A DNA stretch of 64,000 nucleotides from Udeniomyces pyricola (Eukaryota > Basidiomycota > Tremellomycetes > Cystofilobasidiales > Mrakiaceae), in assembly GCA_039545295.1 (NCBI GenBank), contig BCIK01000002.1, positions 630,841 through 694,840 of the forward strand. Reading direction: 5' to 3'. Made by a program: the position numbers and the translations under genes. The number at the start of each line of letters is the position of its first letter. Position 1 is the first letter of the stretch. The notes beneath the pieces are model-generated. The model had not been told where the DNA came from. It saw only the letters and a program-made list of their open reading frames with translations, and ran no database searches. Below are positions 12,192 through 22,900 of the stretch, piece by piece.

Positions 12192-15100
12192 ATGGCCTAC
12201 CCAATAGCCAGTGGCTCCTCAGCCGACCCTTCAACTGCCGCCTCCATCTCCAACTCCTCGCTCCCAGCATCCACATCTCACCTCATTAAACGGCCTGCCA
12301 GTCACGATCGGACTCAAGACCTTCAGAGCAAGAGGCCTAAGAAGCCAAAGCAGCGAGCATGTAAGTCCTCGGGTCTTTGCCGCCGTTACGTCCTGACACA
12401 TGCTCGTGTCCAGCAACAGCCGACTCTGAGAGGGATATACTGACATGTGGACTCCTGATCCCGCTCCACCATCCTTCAGGTGATCTCTGTCGGCGGCGCA
12501 AGGTGCAGATCTCTCGAGCACGTCGGGCCCCGGGCCAGCGAACGGATGGGTCCCCGTACCATCCGAGGGCAGAGCAACTCTTGTACTAATCATCTAGCCG
12601 CGGCTTCGTTTGAACACAGCATCGGTGCGATGGGTTTGAGCAGGACGATAACCGTGAATAAACCCATCTTGGATATCAGCGCTCACTAAGGCTTACTGAA
12701 GACGACCAGTTTGACGATTGACTAACCCCTCGGCCCATTCTTCTCGACTGCGTTTGGCTGGCTAGAATGCACCACGTGCCGCGTGGCTGGGGTCGCTTGT
12801 GCGTATGTCGAAACTTCTCAACCGGTAAGCCCTGATCTCCAGTGCTACTACATGATCGGATGCGGATCCAGAGCTAAAGAAGCTGATTGAGGCATAACTG
12901 ATGCTGCTGCTATCTGGATAGCGGGCACCGCCCAAGGCGTACGTCGCTCGGCTCGAAGAGCTCATGAAGCGGTATGAGCCTGCGATTGACCTCGAGGCAG
13001 AGAAAGCTGCAACAGGTAAGATCCATCCGTTCGTTTGGCGCCATGAGGCACAAGGTGACATACCATGCTCGAGAGCTGACGCATTTTTCTCTCCCTTTGA
13101 ATCAGCTGGCTCACGGAATATCTCCAAATCGGGCTCGGTCGACCTCGGAACGGCCACCAGAAGTGCTTCGCCGTGTCATCAGGCTCCCCTGTATGGAGAT
13201 CCTGTTGCTCAGCACCCTTTCCCCCCACCCTCAGCCCCACCCTCTGTTCCAACATCACACCACCTGTCCCACTTTCACAACTTCACATCGGCTTCATCTT
13301 CTGATCCCCAACACGCTTACACGTATACCGCCCCTCAACCGATCATGCCATCCAATCAGCATACTGCTTCATATCTCCCTCAGCCCCAATTGCCTTCTTA
13401 CTATTCACCATCCTCCGCCTACCAGCCTTCTACCAGGCAGCAATCGCATCCCCATGCTCTTATTAGCCAGCACCTGCCACGTGCTTCCCTCTACCAACAC
13501 CTCGACCAACCCTCACGCCAATCACTTCCTCACCCCGAGTATAGGCAGGCTCATCCGACCTCAAGTGCGCGTCAGAGTATCGGAGACTCCTTCTCGGGAT
13601 CTAGTGTGTCTTCTCCCAGTTCCGGGTCGACGCCGTCTACGTTGATGCATCACCACGACGTAGCTATAGAGTCCAATGGTCCGTGATCCTGTCTTTGCGA
13701 ACTTTGTGTGGCCAGCTCTCTCTCTCATCTGACCACAAGTTGTGTCTTGGCAATCGATCTCGGTCGTGCTATTTGCTCATCCGCAGCTACCAATAAGGAA
13801 GAGTCCATGCTGAAATCATTTGTTCAGCTTCAAACGTCCACCGAGATGCCAGAATTCCATTACAAGCGCTTTATGGGTGAATAATCTGTAGACTGACCTT
13901 GGCGAAGTCTGGATGGATTGGGTTTGGCGACTGTTTGACTGACTGACTTGGCGAGTTTCATTCACGCGAGCAGGGAAAAGCAGCACCCTCCCTATCTACT
14001 TTCTCGGCAACGAGTATAAATACGCTCAACATCCGTCCCAGCAATTTGAAGGTTTGTTCGAACAACTCAGAGGGCTTCTCTCCCAACCTGAGTGGGAAAC
14101 AATGTCTTTGTAAAAAGTGTGATGCGGTGTCTGATCACATGGTTCCATTTCTTCAGACGTCTCATCGATCCGACAAGATCCGACTCGAAGTCCTTACTGG
14201 AAGACGTGAGTCCGCATCAGCTCGTCCATTCCATAGCTCCAGCTGACCTGCCTTTGTTGCTGGAGCTGATCGTTTCGCCTTGGTCATGTGTGACAGGCCT
14301 GCTGCATGGGAAGTCAGTTCCATGAACACCTTCAACGCTCGGACTGTATGGCCGTCAGACGCGCTTGCCGCGGTCCTGATCACTGCCTACTTTGAGTTCA
14401 GCAACATCCATTTACCTCTGATCCATCGTCCGACTTTCAAAAAGTAAGCTTGCGTCAGTAACGTGATGGCTGGCAGGTGCTTTTTGAGAGGACTAATGGT
14501 GTCGTTTCTGTGTTCGTTACTGGGCGTAGAATGTATGATGCAAGGCACCACCGTGACAACGTTGGTTTCCAGCGATTATGTCTTTTGGTCTTTGCTGTAG
14601 CATCGCCGTACTGTAACGATGAACGTACATACATGCCAACATATTCATCGGTTCCGGGAGAGACGTATGGCAGACACTCTGCAGGCTGGATGTGAGTTTC
14701 GGCCCTTCAACCACGCTCGAGGACAATCATCGTGACAAACACAACATGAGCAACTGACGCTCTGATTGGTGTGGTCAACGTACGCTTAGCTATTACCATG
14801 CGTTCCAGAGTATCGTCCGAGGCAGATTAGTGCCAACCGATTTATGCGACCTTCAAATCCAGGCTCTTCTCGCTATGTTCCTTGTAACTTCTTCAGCACC
14901 CATTTCTGCCACGGGTGAGTCGTTGCTCCCTGATTCCATCTTAACTTCGTTGCTACCCTCACAGAGAGCTCACTCTCTGATATGATGTCTGGTCTTGCTC
15001 TCAGTTGCCGTCTCGGAGGGTCTCCAGATGGCCATCGATGTCGGCGCACATCGAGATGGGTTCAACCGGACAAAAGATCTGCTTCAAAACGAGCAATACA

Positions 15101-16934
15101 AGCGAGCGTTCTACGTGCTGTACATATAATCTTTCGTAACGTCCAGCCCTTTATTCGATGCATAGGTGCCACCTGACTGACGCGTATACCATTGAATATC
15201 TCCTTTCGAAAGCCATCTCCTGGACCGTGAGCTCAGTGCAGGTACCGGTCGGCCAGTGATGCTTCACAATGCCGAGTCAGTAGTCTCATCGGTCGAACAC
15301 AACGCTTCCTTACCATGGTATCATATGTGCTAATACACCCGTTTTCGTTATTTAGTATTGACGCGGCCATGCCGACTGCAGTGGATGATGAGTTGTGGAC
15401 CATGGGCAGCGATTTGCCCACCCCGCCCGTCCAGCCCGAAGATTCGCCGTCATACATCGAAGCCTTTGTCTATCAAATCCGCTTAGCCGAGATCCTCTCG
15501 ACAGCTCTCGACTTTCTGGTGGGTCACATTTTCAACACATTCGGGTCTACTCGAGAAAAGGATTTACATTGACCATGACGTATCCGTCTCATTCGCGCTC
15601 AGTACGCGACCAAACCACCTCCAGTCAAAACCCTTTCGCCGAGTGAGATGGTGACGCTCTTAGAGTCTCGACTTGAGCAATGGAGAAGTACCCTACCTGT
15701 ATAGTACGAAAGTTGTCCTTTATCTGTCACTATTGTCTTGAGAGGAATACTGATCGTCTTTTGGATGAAAAAACCGCTCATTTTCCTCTTCTATCATTAT
15801 CAAGTCTTCGTTATGACCCTTCGCGTCCGAATGATATCTTCTGCCGTCAAGCGTGCGGTCTATTTGTTCGATACAATATCATGTACATAATCTAATCCAC
15901 CAATCTTCGTCTGACACAACTCGGCCCTCCGTGAAGCAGCTGACCTTGGGAGATTGTTGTTCTTTGCCTCTTCTTATCCACCATTGCTCTTTCCCAACAG
16001 ATTGATTTACATCCATCGCCCCTTCTTGGTCTCTAATCACCGAACCTCTGTAGACTCGCCTTTGGCCATCAAGTCTTGTGTCGTTGCCGCTAGCAGAGTC
16101 GTCCGTACGCTCGAGAGTCTCTTCCGCAAGACTGGAGACGCCAACCAAACCTATTTCATATCAAGCCCCATATTCTTGACTAACGTAAGGAAGCATCCAG
16201 ATCTTATCTTCGTGCTTCACCATCAACTTCCCTCGGCGTAAGATGAGTGATGCTAACGATCGTGGGGTCACATTCGATTTCTTCTTTAATTTGATATGTT
16301 TGCATGGTGGATTGGACAGACTGCGATAGTTGTCCTCCTGATGGGCGCCTGGTCCGGCAAGCTGGACCACAGTGAGACCGCTTCGGCGTTTGACGATGCC
16401 GAAAAGGGTATCGCGTTGCTGGGCGAGTTTGAAAAGGCCTGGTTTGGGATAGGCAAGGCAAAGTGCGCACGCGTTTCCTATCGTCGTCCTCTTCTTCTTT
16501 CTTTCAAACCCAATATAAACATGGGTGTGTGTTTGTGTGTCGACTGCTGACTGATGATTTCGCTCGGCTCTTGACTTGCTTCCTTTCTTTCTTCTCTCCT
16601 GTTGTTCTTCCTTTTGAACTCCCTCAGGGATGCACTCGTCGCCTTGGTTCGCCCGCTTCGTCATTCTTTGCTTCCCGATCCTCCTGCAGCTAATCGTCCA
16701 TCGACCACCGCCGCCGCTGGCGGAGACGATCCGACGACCTCGTTGCTGACCCGTGGCCGCGGCGGCGGCGGCGCCGTCGTCGGTTCGTCATCCACGCCGT
16801 TTAACCCGGAAGAGGTGGGGGTCGCTCTGACGGCGACGACGACGATGGCGAGGAGTGAGGAGGAGAATTGGAAGGCACTCGATTCGTTGTTTGATCCGTC
16901 GGTCATGGTCGATTGGTCGATGTGGTGGGATTGA
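12192..16934 (+). CDS. Zn2Cys6 transcription factor 3
   Basis: Predicted nuclear regulator, with the clearest exon chain of the three. Exons 12192-12360, 12480-12502 (23 bases), 12620-12653 (34 bases), 12766-12824 and 12922-13015 all keep phase. They encode CDLCRRRKHRC then CTTCRVAGVAC, i.e. C-X2-C-X6-C-X9-C-X2-C-X6-C at residues 57-87, followed by the linker RAPPKAYVARLEELMKR. Exon 13106 to about 13680 is a His/Ser/Pro/Gln-rich disordered segment. The fungal-specific domain follows: an exon with SMNTFNARTVW...LITAYFEFSNIHLPLIHRPTF near 14300-14440, then exons near 14790-14920, 15000-15120, 15358-15520 and 15930-16180. The last exon, about 16627-16934, is Gly/Ala-rich and ends SVMVDWSMWWD. 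Target genes cannot be named from sequence. Confidence 0.85.
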
Positions 16935-17647
16935 TCCACATCAGGAGGGAGGTAGAAAGAGGAGGGCGGGGGAGGGGGAGAGGTCGCATTTGGGGGAATG
17001 AGAATCATGGGGAAGGATGGTTAGTTGTTCCGAAATTACATCTAATGGATGAATGGATGAATGTATTGGATTATATACATATATTTTTTGGTATATGGTG
17101 CGTGGTTTTCCAAATGGAGGAGAGATTTGATACAATTGCCGTCTCTCTTTTCTTTGGATGTTTTTTTCGTCTGTTGGGTTGGGATCGGTATGAACTGGGG
17201 CCCAAGCCCAGTGAATTGGACGATGAATCATGCCGTTGAAGTCCGGCATTAGTCGAGACTGTAAATCGGAAACGTTTTGTTATATTTTTAGTATTTTCTT
17301 TCGGTTGTTGTCGTTGAGGGAGGAGGGATTTGGATTTTATCCATCATCATGGTGAGAAAGTGACGAACGGTATGATTGGGGTGGAGAGAAGAGAGAGAGA
17401 GAGAGAGAAAGGACAACCTCCGATCCAGCTGGCGGCTGAAGATATCAAGAACCCGTCCGAGCCGGATCCAGGAAGAAAAGAAAAGAAAGGAGAAATAGCA
17501 AAGATCCATGCGATAGGATGAGGAAAGAAAGAAAGAAAGAAGAGGAAGAAAGGGAATGAAAAGAGAAAGCAGAAAATGAGATGTATTCAGATGTTGGAGT
17601 TTATTATACGAGGAGAGGATGGAGATGTACTGGATTGGGGTGATGGT
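16935..17647. other. Convergent intergenic region
   Basis: About 710 bases between the 3' ends of factor 3 (+) and the RNase III-like gene (-). It is purine-rich on the plus strand, with a (GA)n run at about 17389-17408 and AAAGAAAG blocks near 17520-17560. It probably holds both 3' untranslated regions. No coding frame was recognised. Confidence 0.4.
17389..17408. repeat. (GA)n microsatellite
   Basis: Uninterrupted GA dinucleotide run in the convergent intergenic region. Short tandem repeat, no coding role seen. Confidence 0.9.
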
Positions 17648-19444
17648 TCAGTAAGGAGGAGGTAGAGAAGACGTCGATATCGAATCGTCAGTCGTAGGAA
17701 GAGGACGAGGGGGTAACGATGTTGGATGATGACCGGGGCTAGAAGGGGAGAGAATCGGTTCTTCGAGGCTTAGAGAAGCAAGTGTTTGTATAGAAGGGGA
17801 ACTGCTGAGTGGATGTGGGGATTGAGTTGGCGATGACGGCTTGAGTGGTGACGGTGATGATACTGACTCGGAGGGAGATAACGATGATGATGCTTGGGGA
17901 ATGAAGGGATCCGATGTTTTCAGGGGTACATGAGTATGGGACATCAGTTCAGGAGGCACAATCTGTATTGTTAAAAAGGAAGGAGAAGACACGCAGGTCG
18001 AAGCGGGAGCCATTGGGTATGGAACGTTGTGAGTTAGAACTGAACCAGGATGAAACTCTTTGTTCGGGCACGAACTACCCCCACGCATTGATTATTTAAA
18101 AATAAATAAATAGATAAATAAATAAAGCCTTAAACGACTGAGCACTCACACCCAAGGCCATCATCGCCTGCTTGGCAAGTTCATGCTTAAGATCCTTCCA
18201 AACCGGTCCTGTTCCCTCTCCCATTTTCTGCCCGTTGACCATGATGATCCCCCGATGAATCGGTCGATGCGGGGGTCCTTCGATACCCAATTTCTCATAC
18301 GCGATCCGCTTGGGTCTTGATTTGTCCTTACTCTTCCACTCCTCAAAGACCGAAACCCAACTGACAAACTCCCTACTACCGCCGGCTGGTCCACCCTCTT
18401 TGATGGCGTTCCGCGCGAGATCGAGCCTGACTCGACGGATGAGGTAATCTTCCCGCATAAGGGCGTAAGCCTTGTCACATAACGGCGCGAGGACCGTCTT
18501 GAGCCAAGCTATCGTAGGGAGGAGACCAAGATGGAGTTTGAGCGCGGCCATGTAGGCTTCAAAGAGCGAGGCTCGAACGGTTTGGTTGCGGACGAGTTGG
18601 TAGTGTTGAGATTCGGAGCATCGGATCTGGGAAGCGAGGTCGTAGCAGCGTGAGAGCTCGCACAGGGTTGTATTAGCGACGAGGCGACTTTTGAGAACCT
18701 TTGATAGGGGGTTCGGGAGATGTATGGATATGAATGAATGAAAGAGAAGGCAAGGTGTAAGGTGAAACCACGCGATGAACAGAATAGCAGTCAATATGTG
18801 AGGACGAGGCGACTGTAGTAGGGTGAGTTCAATTCATATTGTATACATATATATGTATATATATACAAGCACATATGTTCATAAGTACACAACCACATAA
18901 ACACATAAATACATATGTACGTGTATACATGAGTTGCACCAGCAGACACATCCGTTCATCAGCAAGACTGGCCAATCGAACGTACCGTCATGGTCCCGAC
19001 CGTCAAGTTTGGGTATTTTTCAAAGATGAGCTCCGTCGCTGTGATGCCGACGACTTGGTCTCCCACAAGCTGTTCGAGACGACGTAAAGAGGACAAGACG
19101 ACATGGAGGATGATTAAACATCAGCCGACTTGATTAGTTGACGCGACGTCGCGACGCGTTCGTTCTCCTTCCATCGGCCAACGACGATGTCTGTCTGTCT
19201 CTTGCTTGATCCGATGGTGCTGCTGACGATGAGGCGGTATCTCCAGAAAACTAACCTCCATTCTCTCGTAATCATCGTCGATGAACCCTCCTTCTTCCTC
19301 AAAGTCCCGATGTGGCTTTTGGAGGAAGCTCGTGTGGGTTCGGACGCGGTCGGTGAGCGTACCTTGGGGAAGAGCTGGAAGCGGTGGGAGATCTGCTCTG
19401 TCGAGTGCAAGGAGAAAGTCGGCGTAACCGGGGAGGACGCTCAT
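17648..19444 (-). CDS. RNase III-domain protein with dsRNA-binding domain (Asp-to-Ser at a catalytic position)
   Basis: Four exons keep frame: 19444-19256, 19069-18986, 18698-18150 and 17962-17648, giving 378 residues. An RNase III domain spans about 30-170. It has HTSF, the signature ERMELVGDQVVGI across the first junction (both Glu and the Asp of ERLEFLGD are kept), YPNLTVG, LVANTTLCELS, and VRASLFEAYMAAL. In the last motif, catalytic RNase III has Asp before xFEA; here the codon is TCG, Ser. A dsRNA-binding motif follows at about 195-270 (GQKMGEGTG...KHELAKQAMMALG). A Ser/Pro-rich tail of 104 residues ends the protein. It lies 0.5 kb downstream of the RdRP on the same strand, so a role in small-RNA biology is likely. 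A mitochondrial ribosomal RNase III-like protein (mL44 type) is the main alternative, but no transit peptide is evident. Confidence 0.82.
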
Positions 19445-19948
19445 GTTGGAACGGTGATGGAAAGAAAACGTTCGACGCGACGCCACTGAGACAGACAGGA
19501 ATAGATTGCGAGAGACTGCAGTCAGCTCCAAAGGCGAGATGGTTTTGGGTTGGTGTCGTTTGGCTCAGTTTAGACTTGGCCCTTCTCTTTTTGTTCTCCT
19601 TTCTTTTATTTTCTTCCATCATAAATCGTACATATATGTATCACAGCTCTGTGTCTCATTACATACCCACATCATATACAGACCACCATCAATCATAGAT
19701 AGACATACAAGTCGCGGGATCAAAGGTCAAAGAGTCGCGATGAGACAACGAGAGCTGAAACGTGAACGGTGGTGATGTGAGTGCGATGCTACTTGAGCAA
19801 AAGAAAGCAAGGGGGATGAGAGAACTACTGTTCCCCTTGGACATCTGGCGACTCCAGTCGGACGCCCTCGGTCCTCCTTCCCCTTAACCCCCCTATCCTA
19901 TCTCCCTCCTCAACGTTGGCTACCCGACTAAGCTCCCATTGACTCCGT
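19445..19948. other. Spacer between the RdRP 3' end and the RNase III-like gene
   Basis: About 500 bases holding the 3' untranslated region of the RdRP gene and the promoter of the RNase III-like gene, both read leftward. On the minus strand it has A-rich and pyrimidine patches near 19560-19620. There is no independent coding frame. Confidence 0.4.
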
Positions 19949-22900
19949 TCACGCCTCACTCAGATCATTGATCCAGAGACTCTTTGCTGCCTTACCCTTA
20001 CTTTTGCTCTTCTGGCGGGTGGCCGTCACCTCGTCGCCTTCGTCGGTGACCCACGTCGTAGCGCCCATCTCGATGTCGTTATCAGTGACCTCCTCTCCCG
20101 ACGTACCCTCAATCTTGTCGACGAATGCAAAGAGATGGTCGGCAAAGATCCAAGGGAATGAAACGAGCGGCCTGGGTAGATGAAGAGAAAAAAAAAAAGA
20201 AAAAAAAAATTGCGAAACCAAGAAGGTGCGGAAAGAGTCTCAGTGGCCATCGAAACGACATCGCGGCAAAGATATCCGCCCACATTTTTCTGGTCCATTG
20301 AGTCACGTGAGAAAAAAAGTAAAAAAAAAAGTACATACCTCTCCGAAGACGACTCGCGGTCCAGATCGGCATTATCGTTCTCATCCTCATTCCCAAATTC
20401 GATGTCGTCTTCGGTTTCGACCGTGCTGAGGATCTCGGTCTTGTCTTTCCCCTCGAGAACCTCCAACGCAGACGTCAGGTGACGGTCTGAGGTGATCTGT
20501 AAAAACGAAGACGTCAGAGGAGAGAAAGTTGAGGTCGAGAGAGGACGATTAGGATCGAGGACCAGCTTTGATACGGCGCGTTGACCCATTGACAATGAAA
20601 TCCACAATTCTCCCCAAAAGAAGAAGAAAGAAAAAGAGAACTGAAAAAAAAAAATATAAAAATAAAAACAGAGAGGAAACGCACTTGATACGCCGCAATC
20701 GCAAACGCCTGCATCGGCTCACTGACATCGAGCTCGGAATCGACCTCGTTCTGACAGAACTTCTCGGCATCAGCCAGGATGGGTCGGATGATTTCGTGGT
20801 AGGCTTCCCGTGAGGCCTCCTTGACGGCCTCGTCTTTTTGCAATCGCTTCTTGTTCGCGCGAAGAACGAGACCAGAGACGAGTTCGATCTCGGTAAGCGC
20901 ATATCTGGACGTTTGATATGGGAGGAAGGAGGAGAAAGAGAAGTGAGCAGGAAAAAAAAGGATGTGTAAGAAACGTAAAAAAAAAAAAGAAGAAGAAAAA
21001 CGGTTCCTTCCAGCTACAACATACGCAATGGAAGGGAGGAGAAGCAAGGAAGAAGAAAATCGCCAGTTGGAAACGCAGGGGGACCGAACGTACCTTCGCA
21101 TCAGACCTCGCAAGAGAGGCGTATACGCGTTTCGAAGTCTCCAAGCCTCGGTGAGGTACGTCGTCGAGACCTTGATGGTATGGTAATCGAATCGAGGATC
21201 ACAGTAGTTGTCCGTTTGGGATGAGTTCGCGGAGAAGACTGGGTCGGGGATTTGTCGGTAGAGTTGGCCAAGAATCTGGAAGCGGGATCGAAGTGATGGC
21301 ATTGTTGAGACCAGACGTGAGGCAAAAGAGAAGAGGAGGATGAGGGAGGTGTGTTTGAAGATGACATCGACCGTTAGAAATAGCAGTTTACAGCAAGGAA
21401 AAGAAAGCCATTCAGCCCAGCCGACAATGATGAGAAAGACAAACTTTGTCGGATGGGTATGTTCGCGACTCCATGAGGTAACCCTTATCGAAGAAGTCGG
21501 GCCAGACGTCCGGACGTAAGTTCGCTGGAAGCTGAACGGGCACACCCGTCTTTGGGTAATCCACCGCCTGCGATAACAAAAGTGAACGTGACAACACAAA
21601 GTACGAACAACAACAACAACAAAAACAAAAACAGTGACGGTCCAACGGGTCAGCGAGTGTCGTTTTAGAAACCACAGCCAAGAGGGACCGACCACCCATG
21701 TTGAGGTTGTTTCTCCTGACTGACATCAGAGTGCAGCTTGCAAAGTCTTAGACAGTCTGGGTGGGAGGGACCGTATCGATCGGCGAGGGCGAGCCACGAA
21801 TTGTCGATCTGACCCAGCGCGTCAAACTTCATGTACTCGACGAAGAAGCTTTGAAGGTCGGCCGGGGTAATCCGGTCGACGACCGTTCGCGGAGGTGGAG
21901 GTGTATAGTCAAAAGGAGTGAACTCGCGCGTAGGGATCAGACGCTCATCCCAGAACAGGGAGAACGTGTCACTAGGAAGGACAGAGAATGGCGTGAAATG
22001 AATAGATGGGAAAGGATCATCAGCATGCGGCCCAGACCTCTCATCTGACAGGTCCAATCAGATTACATTCTTCCTTCCCCCCCCCCCAAGAAAAACCTCC
22101 ACTTACCCGTCAAGGTCACCGCCAGATAAGATCCCAGGCAAGTCTCTCTTTCCCTTGGTCGGGAAGACAATGACGTTCTTCAGATGACGGAGTTCTGGCC
22201 GGTCAACACACGTCACGACTCGAATGTCGCCTGGGTGGAGAGCGGGCGCTCGCATGATGACCGCTCGACATTGCAGAATGACAGGGTCGTCGGCTGGAGG
22301 TCGGTTATCCTCGTACTGACAAAACACCTATATATATTAAATTAAAAAAAAGAGATAAAGCCAGTCCGTGTTAGTATCTTAGCTGGTGAAGCGGGGCTCT
22401 CGGGATGTATTACACTCAGCAACAATCAGGTACGCTCCTCATTCTCCTCAAGCACCTGCAATTTAGATCGGCAACGCAAACAACGCAACAGATCAGTCAG
22501 CTTCCCCTTTCATCAACCGACAACGAGTCAGACACAAGCCAACTTACACCAAACTCATCCGCCACGCCGTACAAAAAGACACCCTTCTTGACTTCGATCC
22601 TCGCCTTATGCTTGAGGTCCTGAAGAACTCTCGTCTTGATAGCCTCCAAGACGTCCCAGAGCAGAGGCTCGTTATCGAATCCTCGAGCAAGCATATCTTT
22701 GATTGGGAACTGTAAAGTGGCCAAGGACAGTTTTCATTTCCATCAGCTATCTGACGAGGCGAAAATGCCAGCCTAGATGACCAAGAAAGGATAACGCACG
22801 ATAGATTGTCCATAGACTCGCTCGTTGAGTGGCTCGTCGTAATCGGTATCCGCTTGCTCGGCCACATCCCAACCACCGTTGGTAGCGTCCGTGATCTTGT

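Noticed and set aside
18150..19444. Mitochondrial ribosomal protein mL44 as the identity of the RNase III-like gene
   Set aside because: No transit peptide is evident, and the signature region resembles cytoplasmic single-domain RNase III proteins; kept only as the main alternative.
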